From the NCBI RefSeq assembly GCF_001956045.1, contig NZ_MRTH01000001.1, positions 310,001 through 374,000 on the forward strand: a DNA stretch of 64,000 nucleotides, in the 5' to 3' direction. This DNA comes from Paenibacillus sp. FSL H7-0331. Lineage in GTDB: Bacteria > Bacillota > Bacilli > Paenibacillales > NBRC-103111. Below are positions 41,744 through 50,367 of the stretch, in pieces. Each line of letters starts with the position of its first letter. Positions within the stretch are counted from its first letter, which is position 1. A program made the position numbers and the translations under genes. Under the pieces are notes generated by a model. The model was not told where the DNA came from. It made no database searches and saw nothing but the letters and a program-made list of their open reading frames with translations.

Positions 41744-43270
41744 TTATTTGGTTTGTGACTTCTTTAGGCTTTCAGCCAGTTCCGTCATGACCTTATCGCC
41801 GCCGGCCTTGATCCAATCCTCGACCGCCTTATTCCAGCCTGCTTCGTCCAGCTTGCCTGTAATAAACTTAATTTTGGCATCATTGATGATTTTATTTAAT
41901 TCAGTGCCTTTCTGAACCAGAGTTTCCGATTCCAGCCCCAGCGACGGGTTGAGAACGGCTTTCTTCTCGTTGTCCTGCATTGCTTTTTTCGCTTTTTTGG
42001 TGATGGCGTCCTCGCCCTTGAGCGGCAGCTCCTTCGCCTTGTCATCGATGCGCAGCTCATCAAGACCAAGTAAGTCGCTCGTAAACTTCTCGTTATCCAG
42101 CAGCTTCTCCACTTGCCCATCAACCAGCTTGTATTGCTTGCCTTCCATACCCCATGCTAACAAGTTAACGGCATCCGGCTCGAGCAGCTTATCGAAAAAG
42201 GACAAAATCTTTTTAAGCTCGGCTTCCGTTTTTACCGAGGATTTGGGGAATAGATAGACACCGGTATAGCCTTGCTGCGCCATATTCCGTTCTCCCTTCG
42301 GACCGGCAATGCCGCCCATCAGCTCCACCTTGGCATCAGGAAGGTTTTTGCGCAGCTCATTCTGCATCGAGCCTGCACCATCGGCGTTGCCAAGCACAAT
42401 CCCTGTTTTTCCCTGATAAAACATCGTGCTGCGCTGCAGCTCTTCGGTCACGACAAAATCCTGGTTCATCAGCTTTTCGTCATACAGCCGTTTTATGAAT
42501 TTGAGCGCATCCAAATATTCTTTTGTCATGAACTCGGCCGTAAACGCTCCCTTGTCCTCATTCCATTTGTTCGGCGCTCCGAAAATGGCTGCCATATGCG
42601 GCATTAAATACGATTCAATATCCTTGTATTCCGCCATGCCTAATGTATCGTTCTTGCCATTGCGGTCAGGATCGTCATGTGTAAAGGCTTTCAACACAGT
42701 ATATAATTCCTCGGGTGTTTTCGGCTCCTTCAAGCCCAGATTATCCAGCCAATCCTTGCGGAAAATGATACCATGGCGGGATATGGGTCGCGGCCTGTAC
42801 AAACCATAGATTTTGCCGTCAATCTTGGTATTGTTGAATGGTATGGGATTCATCGCGTTCAGGTTTTTATAATCCTTTAGATACGGTCCGATTTCCCAGA
42901 ACACACCCGATTTAATTGCGTTAACCAAAGGTGCCGCATTATATTTCAAGGCCAGCATCACCTTCGGGAGGTCATTGGAGGCAATCGACACACTCACCTT
43001 ATCATCAAAAGCCGAGCGGGGTACCCAGGTCATATCAATAGAAGTACCGGTCAGCTCCTGCAGCTTTTTCCATGCTTCATTCTGAGCATTCGGCGGCTGT
43101 GGCGTGTAATAGGTAGCCATAATACTAAGCTTCAGAGGCTCGGATCCCGCTGCAGGCGTTGTAGCCGCATTCCCCTTTTCCTGATTCGCGCACCCCGCTG
43201 CCATAGTCACTACCGTAGATAGAACACATATTAAAGAAATAGTTCGTTTATTGCTTGTTATAGACTTCAT
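41744..43270 (-). CDS. Extracellular solute-binding lipoprotein, cluster A (LplA/YtcQ type)
   Basis: The 508-residue protein has a lipoprotein signal (basic N terminus, hydrophobic core, then AAGC) and a large bacterial solute-binding domain with the family pattern FDDKVSVSIASNDLPKVML, RHGIIFRKDWLDNLGLKEP and QNMAQQGYTGVYLFP-like blocks. It is the binding component for the permeases just upstream. The ATG at 43270 is the first Met with a signal peptide and has GGGGA in front; the frame extends far upstream without support. Proteins of this family bind complex oligosaccharides. An ATPase gene is absent. Confidence 0.92.
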   Translation of the reverse strand: MKSITSNKRTISLICVLSTVVTMAAGCANQEKGNAATTPAAGSEPLKLSIMATYYTPQPPNAQNEAWKKLQELTGTSIDMTWVPRSAFDDKVSVSIASNDLPKVMLALKYNAAPLVNAIKSGVFWEIGPYLKDYKNLNAMNPIPFNNTKIDGKIYGLYRPRPISRHGIIFRKDWLDNLGLKEPKTPEELYTVLKAFTHDDPDRNGKNDTLGMAEYKDIESYLMPHMAAIFGAPNKWNEDKGAFTAEFMTKEYLDALKFIKRLYDEKLMNQDFVVTEELQRSTMFYQGKTGIVLGNADGAGSMQNELRKNLPDAKVELMGGIAGPKGERNMAQQGYTGVYLFPKSSVKTEAELKKILSFFDKLLEPDAVNLLAWGMEGKQYKLVDGQVEKLLDNEKFTSDLLGLDELRIDDKAKELPLKGEDAITKKAKKAMQDNEKKAVLNPSLGLESETLVQKGTELNKIINDAKIKFITGKLDEAGWNKAVEDWIKAGGDKVMTELAESLKKSQTK

Positions 43271-43338
43271 ATTTCCCCTACCCCTCATCATTATTATATA
43301 GCATAAATTGCTGCGTGGACGCTCAATTATGTGATGAA

Positions 43339-44226
43339 TTAACCTTTGATCGATCCGACCAGCACGCCTTTCGTAAAATGCTTTTGCAAAAATGGATAAA
43401 CAACAATAATCGGCAGTGTGGACACGACAATAACGGCCATTTTCACTGTCTGGGGCGGTACCTGAATCGTCGTTTCGCTGCTGAAGCTGGCATCCCCGAT
43501 CCCGCCGGAGGACATGATCACAATTTGCCGCAGCAGCACCTGAATCGGCCATCTGGAAGCGTCATTGATATAGATCAATGCCTGGAAAAATGTATTCCAA
43601 TGCGCAATCGCATAAAAAAGCGAAAACGTTGCCATCACCGGCATCGATAAAGGCAATATAATACTCCACAAAATTCGCGGGTCACTACAGCCGTCGATTT
43701 TGGCCGATTCCTCGAATTCAACAGGCAGCTGCTTGAAGAAATTAATAATAATGATCAAATAAAACGGGCTGATCGCACCGGGAAGCCACAACGCCCCATA
43801 GGAATTCAACAAGCCGAGTGATTTCACCACAAGAAAGGAAGGAATCATCCCTCCGCTGAACAGCAAGGTGAACACAATCAGCAGCATAATCGGCCGCTTC
43901 CCCTTAATGTTACGGGATAATGGATACGCCATCAACGAAGTCATCGCCATATTCACAAAAGTACCCACAACAGTAATATATACGGTCGTCGCCAGACTGC
44001 GGGAGAGAGTGCTTTCCGAAAATATGAATCGGTACGCCTCCAGTGAGAACTCCCTAGGGAACAAAATGAAGCGGCTGTTCAACACCTCGCGGGCGGAAGC
44101 AAGCGAACCGGCCACAATATGCAGAAACGGAAGCAATGTAATCAACGCAATTCCAATCAGAAAAATGTAATTGGCTGTGTCGAATAGAACTCCTGCCGGT
44201 GAGCGTTTGTGCAGCATACGTTTCAA
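43339..44226 (-). CDS. ABC sugar transporter permease, cluster A (YtcP/LplC type)
   Basis: The 295-residue protein has six membrane segments and the ABC permease EAA-type loop EFEESAKIDGCSDPRILWSI with the conserved downstream Gly-type pattern. Its C terminus ends GVLVGSIKG, typical of the YtcP family. It overlaps the first permease gene by four bases (ATGA-type junction), so the two are coupled. Confidence 0.92.
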   Translation of the reverse strand: MKRMLHKRSPAGVLFDTANYIFLIGIALITLLPFLHIVAGSLASAREVLNSRFILFPREFSLEAYRFIFSESTLSRSLATTVYITVVGTFVNMAMTSLMAYPLSRNIKGKRPIMLLIVFTLLFSGGMIPSFLVVKSLGLLNSYGALWLPGAISPFYLIIIINFFKQLPVEFEESAKIDGCSDPRILWSIILPLSMPVMATFSLFYAIAHWNTFFQALIYINDASRWPIQVLLRQIVIMSSGGIGDASFSSETTIQVPPQTVKMAVIVVSTLPIIVVYPFLQKHFTKGVLVGSIKG

Positions 44227-45155
44227 TACACCCCCTCTTCACCTAATTTTCTGGCAATCCGATTGGCAATTACTACAAGAACAAGGCCAACAATGGATTT
44301 GAACAAACCCACCGTGGTTGAATAGCTGAACTGGCCTTCCAGAATACCGCTGGTATACACATACGTATCAAATACCTCGCCTACGTCACGGTTCAATGCG
44401 TTGATCATCAACAGCATCTGTTCGAAGCCAGTATCCAGAAAGTGTCCCAGCCGAAGGATCAGCAAAATGACAATCGTACTCCGAATCGCTGGCAGCGTTA
44501 TATGGCAGAGCTGGTGCCAACGATTGGCTCCGTCTATTTTGGCCGCTTCGTACAATTGCGGATCAACGCCCGCCAGTGCGGCCAGAAAAATGATCGTCCC
44601 AAACCCGGTTTCCTTCCAGACCACCTGTAAGGTTACCATCGGCCTGAACCACTCGGGCTCTGTCAAAAAGTTAACCTTCTCGCCGCCGATCCCCACTATC
44701 ATTTCATTGATAATCCCACCCTCTGTTGTGAACAGCACGTAGGAAATCGCCACAACGACAACAATTGAGAAAAAATGCGGGATGTAGATTAACGTTTGTA
44801 TCGAACGCTTGAACCACTGCACCCGAAGCTCGTTCAACAGCAGCGCAACGATAATTGGCATGGGGAAAAAGATCACGATGCTGTACACGGCCAGCAACGT
44901 CGTATTGCGAAACAGCATCCAAAAGGAAGGGTCAGAAAAAAAACGTTTATAATGAGCCAGTCCTACCCATTCGCTTCCCCACAGTCCGAGAGCCGGCTGA
45001 TAGTTTTGGAGTGAAATCAATACGCCCCACATCGGTAAATATTTGAACAAAATAAAGAACAATAGTCCGGGCAGCAGCATCAGGTAAAGCCATCCATCCC
45101 TTGAACGAATGGAGAATTGCCGCATTTGTTTGTGCTTGTGTATGATTCTTTTCAC
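44223..45155 (-). CDS. ABC sugar transporter permease, cluster A (LplB/YteP type)
   Basis: The 310-residue protein has six membrane segments and the EAA loop PQLYEAAKIDGANRWHQLCHI, the usual LplB pattern. The exact start is uncertain: the GTG at 45155 overlaps the strong GGGGAGG site, and the next in-frame codons with proper spacing are ATC or ATA; the first in-frame ATG (45125) lacks a site. It is first in the cluster A operon, downstream of a 250-base region holding the terminator of the oxidoreductase gene and related GGTTC sites. Confidence 0.9.
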   Translation of the reverse strand: MKRIIHKHKQMRQFSIRSRDGWLYLMLLPGLLFFILFKYLPMWGVLISLQNYQPALGLWGSEWVGLAHYKRFFSDPSFWMLFRNTTLLAVYSIVIFFPMPIIVALLLNELRVQWFKRSIQTLIYIPHFFSIVVVVAISYVLFTTEGGIINEMIVGIGGEKVNFLTEPEWFRPMVTLQVVWKETGFGTIIFLAALAGVDPQLYEAAKIDGANRWHQLCHITLPAIRSTIVILLILRLGHFLDTGFEQMLLMINALNRDVGEVFDTYVYTSGILEGQFSYSTTVGLFKSIVGLVLVVIANRIARKLGEEGVY

Positions 45156-45179
45156 CTCCCCGAGCTGTATGATCTGTAT

Positions 45180-45267
45180 GGTTCGAACACGGAAGCTCTA
45201 ATCCGCATTCCGAATGTAGCAGGTTAAGAATGGTTCAGGATATAATCAACAGCCAACCAGTTGAACC
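45180..45267. promoter_or_regulatory. Candidate operator half-sites upstream of cluster A
   Basis: GGTTCGAAC (45180-45188), GGTTCA (45232-45237) and its inverse TGAACC (45262-45267) lie in the leader region of the first permease gene. They could be binding sites for the AraC-type regulator, but three short matches are weak evidence. Confidence 0.3.
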
Positions 45268-45350
45268 GGACAGCTGTCTAAAGCGTTGAGACACCGGGAT
45301 AATCATTTGACAAACTCGATAATCTTTAGCCAATCTCCGGTGATTGAACG

Positions 45351-45391
45351 ACAAAAAACCATGCCTTCCAGTGTTAACGGAGGACACGGTT
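45351..45391 (-). terminator. Terminator after the Gfo/Idh oxidoreductase gene
   Basis: A 13-base imperfect stem (two G-U pairs, one mismatch; 45379-45391 with 45357-45369) is followed by TTTTTTG on the minus strand. It separates cluster B from cluster A. Confidence 0.75.
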
Positions 45392-45405
45392 ATTAGCAAA
45401 TTTAT

Positions 45406-46479
45406 TTAGTTCACCTTTAAGCGTTCCATGATCCATCCAAACAGCACCAAATCCTGCCTGGCATCCTCCGGTGTCGTTTTGAGTGGAACCGATCCCGTTA
45501 TGACCTCATGCAGATGCTCAAGCTCCAGGGTATAGGGATCTTTATAGGTAGGTCTGATCTCACGCGTTTCCAGTGCTTCCCCCTGGGTCTCCTGGATATG
45601 CAGAAGAGTCGGCAGATGGCGGATATAAGGGGTATCATACTGAACCTTCACCTGCTTGGAGGCTCCAAACACTTCGAGATGGCCGTCAAACCTTCTCAAT
45701 CCGTCCGTACCCGTTTCAAAAGTGGCGTAATATCCGTCATAGGCGAATACGGCTTGAATAAAGCTGCCGCCTTTCCAGGTGACAGCCGAAGCGACATGCT
45801 GCGGAAATCCGAGCATTTCCCTCATGGCGGACAAGCTGTGGCTGCTTAGCCCGTTCAGCAATCCATAAGCTCTCGTTAAATCTACCGGGACACATCCGAT
45901 CGCATCCCTCAGAAGGCTGTTTCTGCGTTCCGTACGATCGGCGATAGCCGCAGGAGGAATATCATCGTATTTACTCACAACACTCGACTGCTGGATAAAC
46001 AACCGGTTTTGGCCGATGATATCCCGAATTTTGGCGTAATGGATGACATCCATCGCCTTCACTTCCTCCACCGCCTGCAGAAATGCGGGAGCGTATCTCC
46101 GCATATATCCGACCATAACATGCTTCCCCGCTTCATCCCGCGCTTGAATGATCGCATCCGCTTCCGGTAGTGTCATACACATCGGCTTTTCGATCAGTAC
46201 ATGCTTTCCATGCTGCAGGGCGGCAAGCGTGCAATCTGTATGGTATTCATTGCTGTTCAGCACGAAAATGACATCGAGGTCCGGCTCCCTGACGAGCTGG
46301 AGATAATCCTCGTAAAGTCGTGTTACCCTGTATCTCGCACCTATGGCCTGCAGCACGCCGGGAGAAACATCACAGAGCGCCGCAATTTCAAACCGCTCCA
46401 CCAGCGCTTCCAGCACAGGCAGGTGAATAATTTGCGCAACCTCTCCGAGTCCGATCAGACCCACCTTTAACCGTGTCAT
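45406..46479 (-). CDS. Gfo/Idh/MocA family oxidoreductase
   Basis: The 357-residue protein has an N-terminal Rossmann fold with GLIGLGEVAQ (7-16), the family EKP motif at 97-99 (LIEKPM) and a C-terminal alpha/beta domain. Family members oxidise or reduce sugars and inositols with NAD(P). The ATG at 46479 follows AAAGGAGG. It lies 33 bases after the cluster B solute-binding gene and is its last member. Substrate unknown. Confidence 0.93.
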   Translation of the reverse strand: MTRLKVGLIGLGEVAQIIHLPVLEALVERFEIAALCDVSPGVLQAIGARYRVTRLYEDYLQLVREPDLDVIFVLNSNEYHTDCTLAALQHGKHVLIEKPMCMTLPEADAIIQARDEAGKHVMVGYMRRYAPAFLQAVEEVKAMDVIHYAKIRDIIGQNRLFIQQSSVVSKYDDIPPAAIADRTERRNSLLRDAIGCVPVDLTRAYGLLNGLSSHSLSAMREMLGFPQHVASAVTWKGGSFIQAVFAYDGYYATFETGTDGLRRFDGHLEVFGASKQVKVQYDTPYIRHLPTLLHIQETQGEALETREIRPTYKDPYTLELEHLHEVITGSVPLKTTPEDARQDLVLFGWIMERLKVN

Positions 46480-46512
46480 CGAAATATCCCTCCTTTCTCG
46501 ATTCGATATCGG

Positions 46513-48147
46513 CTATTTCAAGGTTTTGTATTTCTCGTTATACATTTTGGTGAGCTCCTCATATCTCAACTTCTTGAAGCCGTCAGTGAAAGCATCCCAT
46601 TCCGTCATTGGCTTTTGACCGAGAATAAACTTGGTCACGTTCTCACTGATATAGGTTTTCATCGCTGTGCTGATTTCGGATATTTTGGAGGATTCTTCCT
46701 TGTTCCAATTTAATGCCGGTTCAGGATCACGCAGCGCCCCCAGTTCCTTCAGCTTTTTCATCCGATCAGGAACCAGCTGCGCTTCCTTTTCCTGCCCTTC
46801 CTTGTAGCTCCATGTGCTGTAACGAGCAGCGGCAGGAATCACTCCAGTCAGCCACCAGGTGCCGTAACCGTAATCCGTACCCTTTTTCAATCCGTCCGGG
46901 AACTTTCCGTCTGTGCCAACCGTCCAAGCGCTTTGCGTTTTGTCGAATTTGTAGCCTGACGGAGTCTTAGGGTCCTTTGAAAAGGTCTCCCCCTCAACGC
47001 CCAGCATCAAAAGCTCAATACCTGCATCGCTGTACGTATAATCCATCGCTTTGATGATTTCATCTATGTGTTTGGATTTCTTGTTAATGACAAGCGGTGA
47101 GCGGTAATGGATATTGTAATGCGGATCGAGATTTTGCGACTGGATCTTCCCATCGATCTTGAAAGGATAGATCGGCTGTACTTCCTTGGCTGGATCATCC
47201 GTCATATTGAGGTTTTTCATCGCCGTTTGCTCCAGCATCAGCGGGAAATCGTCACTCGCGTAGCCTGCGAACAACTCCTGGTCCTTCATCGTCAGAAAGT
47301 TCGGGTGCAGTAGCTTCTCGGCGTACATCCAGCGCATAAGCTCAACCCACTGCTTGTAACGATCCTTGTAATCAACCGGGGCAAACATGAATTTTTTCTG
47401 CTCCGGATCGAACATCATTCCGTTATTCGGACCGTTGTTGACATTAACTCCAAAATACACCTGCGACCGTTCGGCAAAATAATCAAAGCCGAGCCGCGAG
47501 GAGGTGATATAGTCTCCGGTCTGCTTTTTCAGCGCCAGCATAGCCTTTTTCAAATCGTCGACGCTCTGGATCTGGCTCGCGTCCAGTCCTTCCTTCTTCA
47601 GGAGATCGTTGCGCACCTGCCACAGCGTCGTTGCAAAATCAAAATCCTGGACAAGCGGGAAGCCGTACAGCTTGCCATCCTCGGGACGGCGCATCGCCTT
47701 TTCAATTTCCGGGTATTTCTTCAGCCAGCGTTCCAGATTGGGCAGCTTGCCGGCTTTCATGTAATCATCCAATGCTACAAACAGCTGCGGACCGTATTCC
47801 TTTTGCGTCGTTTCGTCCTGAAAAAATTTCATCATATCCGGTAGTTGGCCCGAGGTGAGCACAATGTTTATTTTTTCCTTGAATGCATCCCTTGGCGGGC
47901 TGTTGACGTTGAATTTGATCCCTGTCCGCTTACCCCATTCTACGAACACGGGCAGATCGCTGCTGATTGGCAGCCCCGGGTCCCAGGCCGTCATAATTTC
48001 GACTGTCGGGATTTCCTTCGCAGATTTCCCATCCCCTGCTGCGGCAGGCGCGGTCGAAGCGGCTTTCTCCCCGCTCTGACACCCGGCCAAAATCGTCATA
48101 CAGATCGCCATGACGGCAGCAGCCGTTCTTGTTGTAGCTTTGTTCAC
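46513..48147 (-). CDS. Extracellular solute-binding lipoprotein, cluster B
   Basis: The 544-residue protein has a lipoprotein signal ending LAGC and the large LplA/YtcQ-type binding domain (blocks AWDPGLPISSDLPVFVEWG, FKEKINIVLTSGQLPDMMKF, KYPEIEKAMRRPEDGKLYGF). The start is GTG at 48147, 5 bases after GGAGGGG; the frame continues upstream without a site. It follows the two cluster B permeases. It is clearly paralogous to, but different from, the cluster A protein, suggesting a different ligand. Confidence 0.92.
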   Translation of the reverse strand: MNKATTRTAAAVMAICMTILAGCQSGEKAASTAPAAAGDGKSAKEIPTVEIMTAWDPGLPISSDLPVFVEWGKRTGIKFNVNSPPRDAFKEKINIVLTSGQLPDMMKFFQDETTQKEYGPQLFVALDDYMKAGKLPNLERWLKKYPEIEKAMRRPEDGKLYGFPLVQDFDFATTLWQVRNDLLKKEGLDASQIQSVDDLKKAMLALKKQTGDYITSSRLGFDYFAERSQVYFGVNVNNGPNNGMMFDPEQKKFMFAPVDYKDRYKQWVELMRWMYAEKLLHPNFLTMKDQELFAGYASDDFPLMLEQTAMKNLNMTDDPAKEVQPIYPFKIDGKIQSQNLDPHYNIHYRSPLVINKKSKHIDEIIKAMDYTYSDAGIELLMLGVEGETFSKDPKTPSGYKFDKTQSAWTVGTDGKFPDGLKKGTDYGYGTWWLTGVIPAAARYSTWSYKEGQEKEAQLVPDRMKKLKELGALRDPEPALNWNKEESSKISEISTAMKTYISENVTKFILGQKPMTEWDAFTDGFKKLRYEELTKMYNEKYKTLK

Positions 48148-48259
48148 ATAAACCCCTCCATTGTTTGTATTTTGCAAATGGCTTCACCTTACACCACCAG
48201 AATGCAGACTGATAGATCCATAAACACGCAGCAGCTAATCCTTCCACTCCGCAACCCGC

Positions 48260-49156
48260 TCAGCCTTTAACCGAACCAACGAGAACACCCTGCACGAAAT
48301 ATTTTTGTACAAACGGATAAATCAGCACGATCGGGCCAATCGTGACAAAGATCGTCGCCATCCGAATACTCATCATCCGTCCTGCTGAGGCGACCGGGTC
48401 GATCTCCATGCTGTTGGCCTGATCCAGCGCGCCCTGTGACAACACCTCATTGGCCAGCAAAATGCGTCGAAGAATAATCGTCAGAGGCTGCATTTCAGGC
48501 GAGGTCAGATACATTAATGGGCCGAAATAGGCATTCCACAGCCCGACAGAGGCAAACAGCGCAATCGTCGCCAGAATCGCTTTCGACAAGGGCAGCACGA
48601 TGCGGAACAAAATCTGCCAGTCATTGGCACCGTCGATAAAGGCCGATTCATACAGCTCCTGCGGCATTGCCTGAAAATTGGTACGCAGAATGACGATATT
48701 CCAGAAGCTGAATGCAGCGGGCAGCGTTATTGCCCAAATCGTGTCAAGCAGGCTCAAATTTTTGAGCAGCATAAAGGACGGAATCAAGCCGCCGCTGAAA
48801 AACATCGTAAACGTAAACAGTATCGATAAGGGTCTGCGCGCCTTGAACCGATTAACAGACAGCGGATATGCCGTCATGCAGCCGATCAGCAGCACCAGCA
48901 CAGTGCCCAGCATCGTATAACGCACGCTGTTCCAGTACGACAGCAGAATCTGATTATCCTGAAAAACTGTTTCGTACGACTTCCAGTTGAACCCGTGTGG
49001 TATCAGTCCCACCTGATAAAGCCCCACTTGTACCGGATTGCTTAAGGAAATCGATAGCATATACACAAATGGCAGTACGATGGAGAGCGATAAGAGCATG
49101 AGTACGGTGAAATTGGATATATCAAACAGCCGATTGGCCAAGCCTGTATTTTTCAA
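48260..49156 (-). CDS. ABC sugar transporter permease, cluster B (YtcP/LplC type)
   Basis: The 298-residue protein has six membrane segments, the EAA loop QELYESAFIDGANDWQILFRI and the C-terminal FVQGVLVGSVKG of the YtcP family. It lies 12 bases after the first permease. The 112-base gap to the solute-binding gene holds no clear terminator. Confidence 0.92.
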   Translation of the reverse strand: MKNTGLANRLFDISNFTVLMLLSLSIVLPFVYMLSISLSNPVQVGLYQVGLIPHGFNWKSYETVFQDNQILLSYWNSVRYTMLGTVLVLLIGCMTAYPLSVNRFKARRPLSILFTFTMFFSGGLIPSFMLLKNLSLLDTIWAITLPAAFSFWNIVILRTNFQAMPQELYESAFIDGANDWQILFRIVLPLSKAILATIALFASVGLWNAYFGPLMYLTSPEMQPLTIILRRILLANEVLSQGALDQANSMEIDPVASAGRMMSIRMATIFVTIGPIVLIYPFVQKYFVQGVLVGSVKG

Positions 49157-49168
49157 ATGGGGTTCCTC

Positions 49169-50143
49169 CTACCACAACGAATTTTGCTTCAGCGCCCTGC
49201 TCGCTTTGTTGGCCGTATACAGAATCAGGAAGGCGGCAGCGCTGTTGAGCAAACCAACTGCAGTCGCATAGCTGAAATTGCGGTCTACAATACCTCTTCG
49301 GTACACATACGTCTGGATCACATCGCCCACCTCATAAATCGCGGGATTGGTCATCAGGTATACTTTCTCGAAGCCGATATTGATAATATCGCTGGCATGC
49401 AGGATCAGTAGAATCGTAATCGTCGGCAGCATGCCCGGAAGGCTGATATGCCAAATGCGCTGCAGGCGGCTGGCGCCATCGATATAGCTGGCCTCGTATT
49501 GCTCCGGGTCGATGCCGGTCAGAGCCGCCAAATACAGAATTGATCCCCACCCGATACCCTGCCAAATACCGCTGCCGATGTACAGGCTGCGAAAGTAGCC
49601 CGATTCATTAAAAAAGGCTATTTTGTCAAAACCCATTGAAAGCAGGATCGAGTTCACCACACCATTAATGCTCAGAAAGTCCATCATCATCCCAACCACG
49701 ACAACCATCGCGATAAAATGCGGCAGGTAGCTGATCGACTGGAAAAATTTTTTCCACCTTTTCCAGGTAAGCTCATTCAGCAGCAGCGCCAAAATAATCG
49801 GTGGCCAAAAGCCGATCAGCAGGCTGTAAAAGCCTAACAGCAGCGTATTTTTAATGACCCGGACCGCATAAGGATCGTTAAAAAAGCTTTGAAAGTGCTT
49901 GAAGCCGACCCATGGACTTTCCATAAATCCGAGGACCAGATCATACTGTTTAAAAGCAATGATGATGCCGTACATCGGTATGTAATGGAACACGATAAAC
50001 CCGATAAGTCCCGGCAGCACCATCAGATACAGGTTAGTGTTTCTACGGAGATCGTAAAGCCAGCCGGATTTATTCTGTGTGCCCGACCGTTTGACGGTAG
50101 CACTGGCGATAACGCTCTCATTATGTTCGATATTCATTTTCAT
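49169..50143 (-). CDS. ABC sugar transporter permease, cluster B (LplB/YteP type)
   Basis: The 324-residue protein has six membrane segments and the EAA loop PEQYEASYIDGASRLQRIW, with a charged N-terminal 30 residues. The ATG at 50143 follows a perfect GGAGGTGA. It is first in cluster B, and a near-perfect cre box lies 54 bases upstream. Confidence 0.92.
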   Translation of the reverse strand: MKMNIEHNESVIASATVKRSGTQNKSGWLYDLRRNTNLYLMVLPGLIGFIVFHYIPMYGIIIAFKQYDLVLGFMESPWVGFKHFQSFFNDPYAVRVIKNTLLLGFYSLLIGFWPPIILALLLNELTWKRWKKFFQSISYLPHFIAMVVVVGMMMDFLSINGVVNSILLSMGFDKIAFFNESGYFRSLYIGSGIWQGIGWGSILYLAALTGIDPEQYEASYIDGASRLQRIWHISLPGMLPTITILLILHASDIINIGFEKVYLMTNPAIYEVGDVIQTYVYRRGIVDRNFSYATAVGLLNSAAAFLILYTANKASRALKQNSLW

Positions 50144-50196
50144 TCTCACCTCCATGCTACTTCTAGTTTTCTTGCTGAATAGCGCGCTCCCTGCTT

Positions 50197-50210
50197 TGTT
50201 TGCGCTTACA
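50197..50210 (-). promoter_or_regulatory. Candidate cre box upstream of the cluster B transporter
   Basis: Minus-strand TGTAAGCGCAAACA matches the catabolite-responsive-element consensus TGWAANCGNTNWCA at 13 of 14 positions. It lies 54 bases before the first permease start, so CcpA would be expected to act on transcription here. A dyad (ACATAGA-CGGA-TCTATGT, 50242-50259) stands further upstream and could bind another regulator. Confidence 0.6.
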
Positions 50211-50292
50211 GGATAAGTGTAACAGCCTCGCCAGACGGCTTACATAGACGGATCTATGTTGTATATGGATAAACAGTAGTTGTTACATGGGA

Positions 50293-50321
50293 AAGCCCGG
50301 AGCCTTACATTCTCCGGGCTT
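50293..50321 (-). terminator. Hairpin terminator after the large secreted protein gene
   Basis: AAGCCCGGAG and CTCCGGGCTT form a perfect 10-bp stem with a nine-base loop; the T-run is short on both strands. It lies 46 bases after the stop of the large gene. Confidence 0.65.
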
Positions 50322-50367
50322 GATTCTTAGTTACATCATATAGCTGCATGAGCTGACAGACTGCTTA

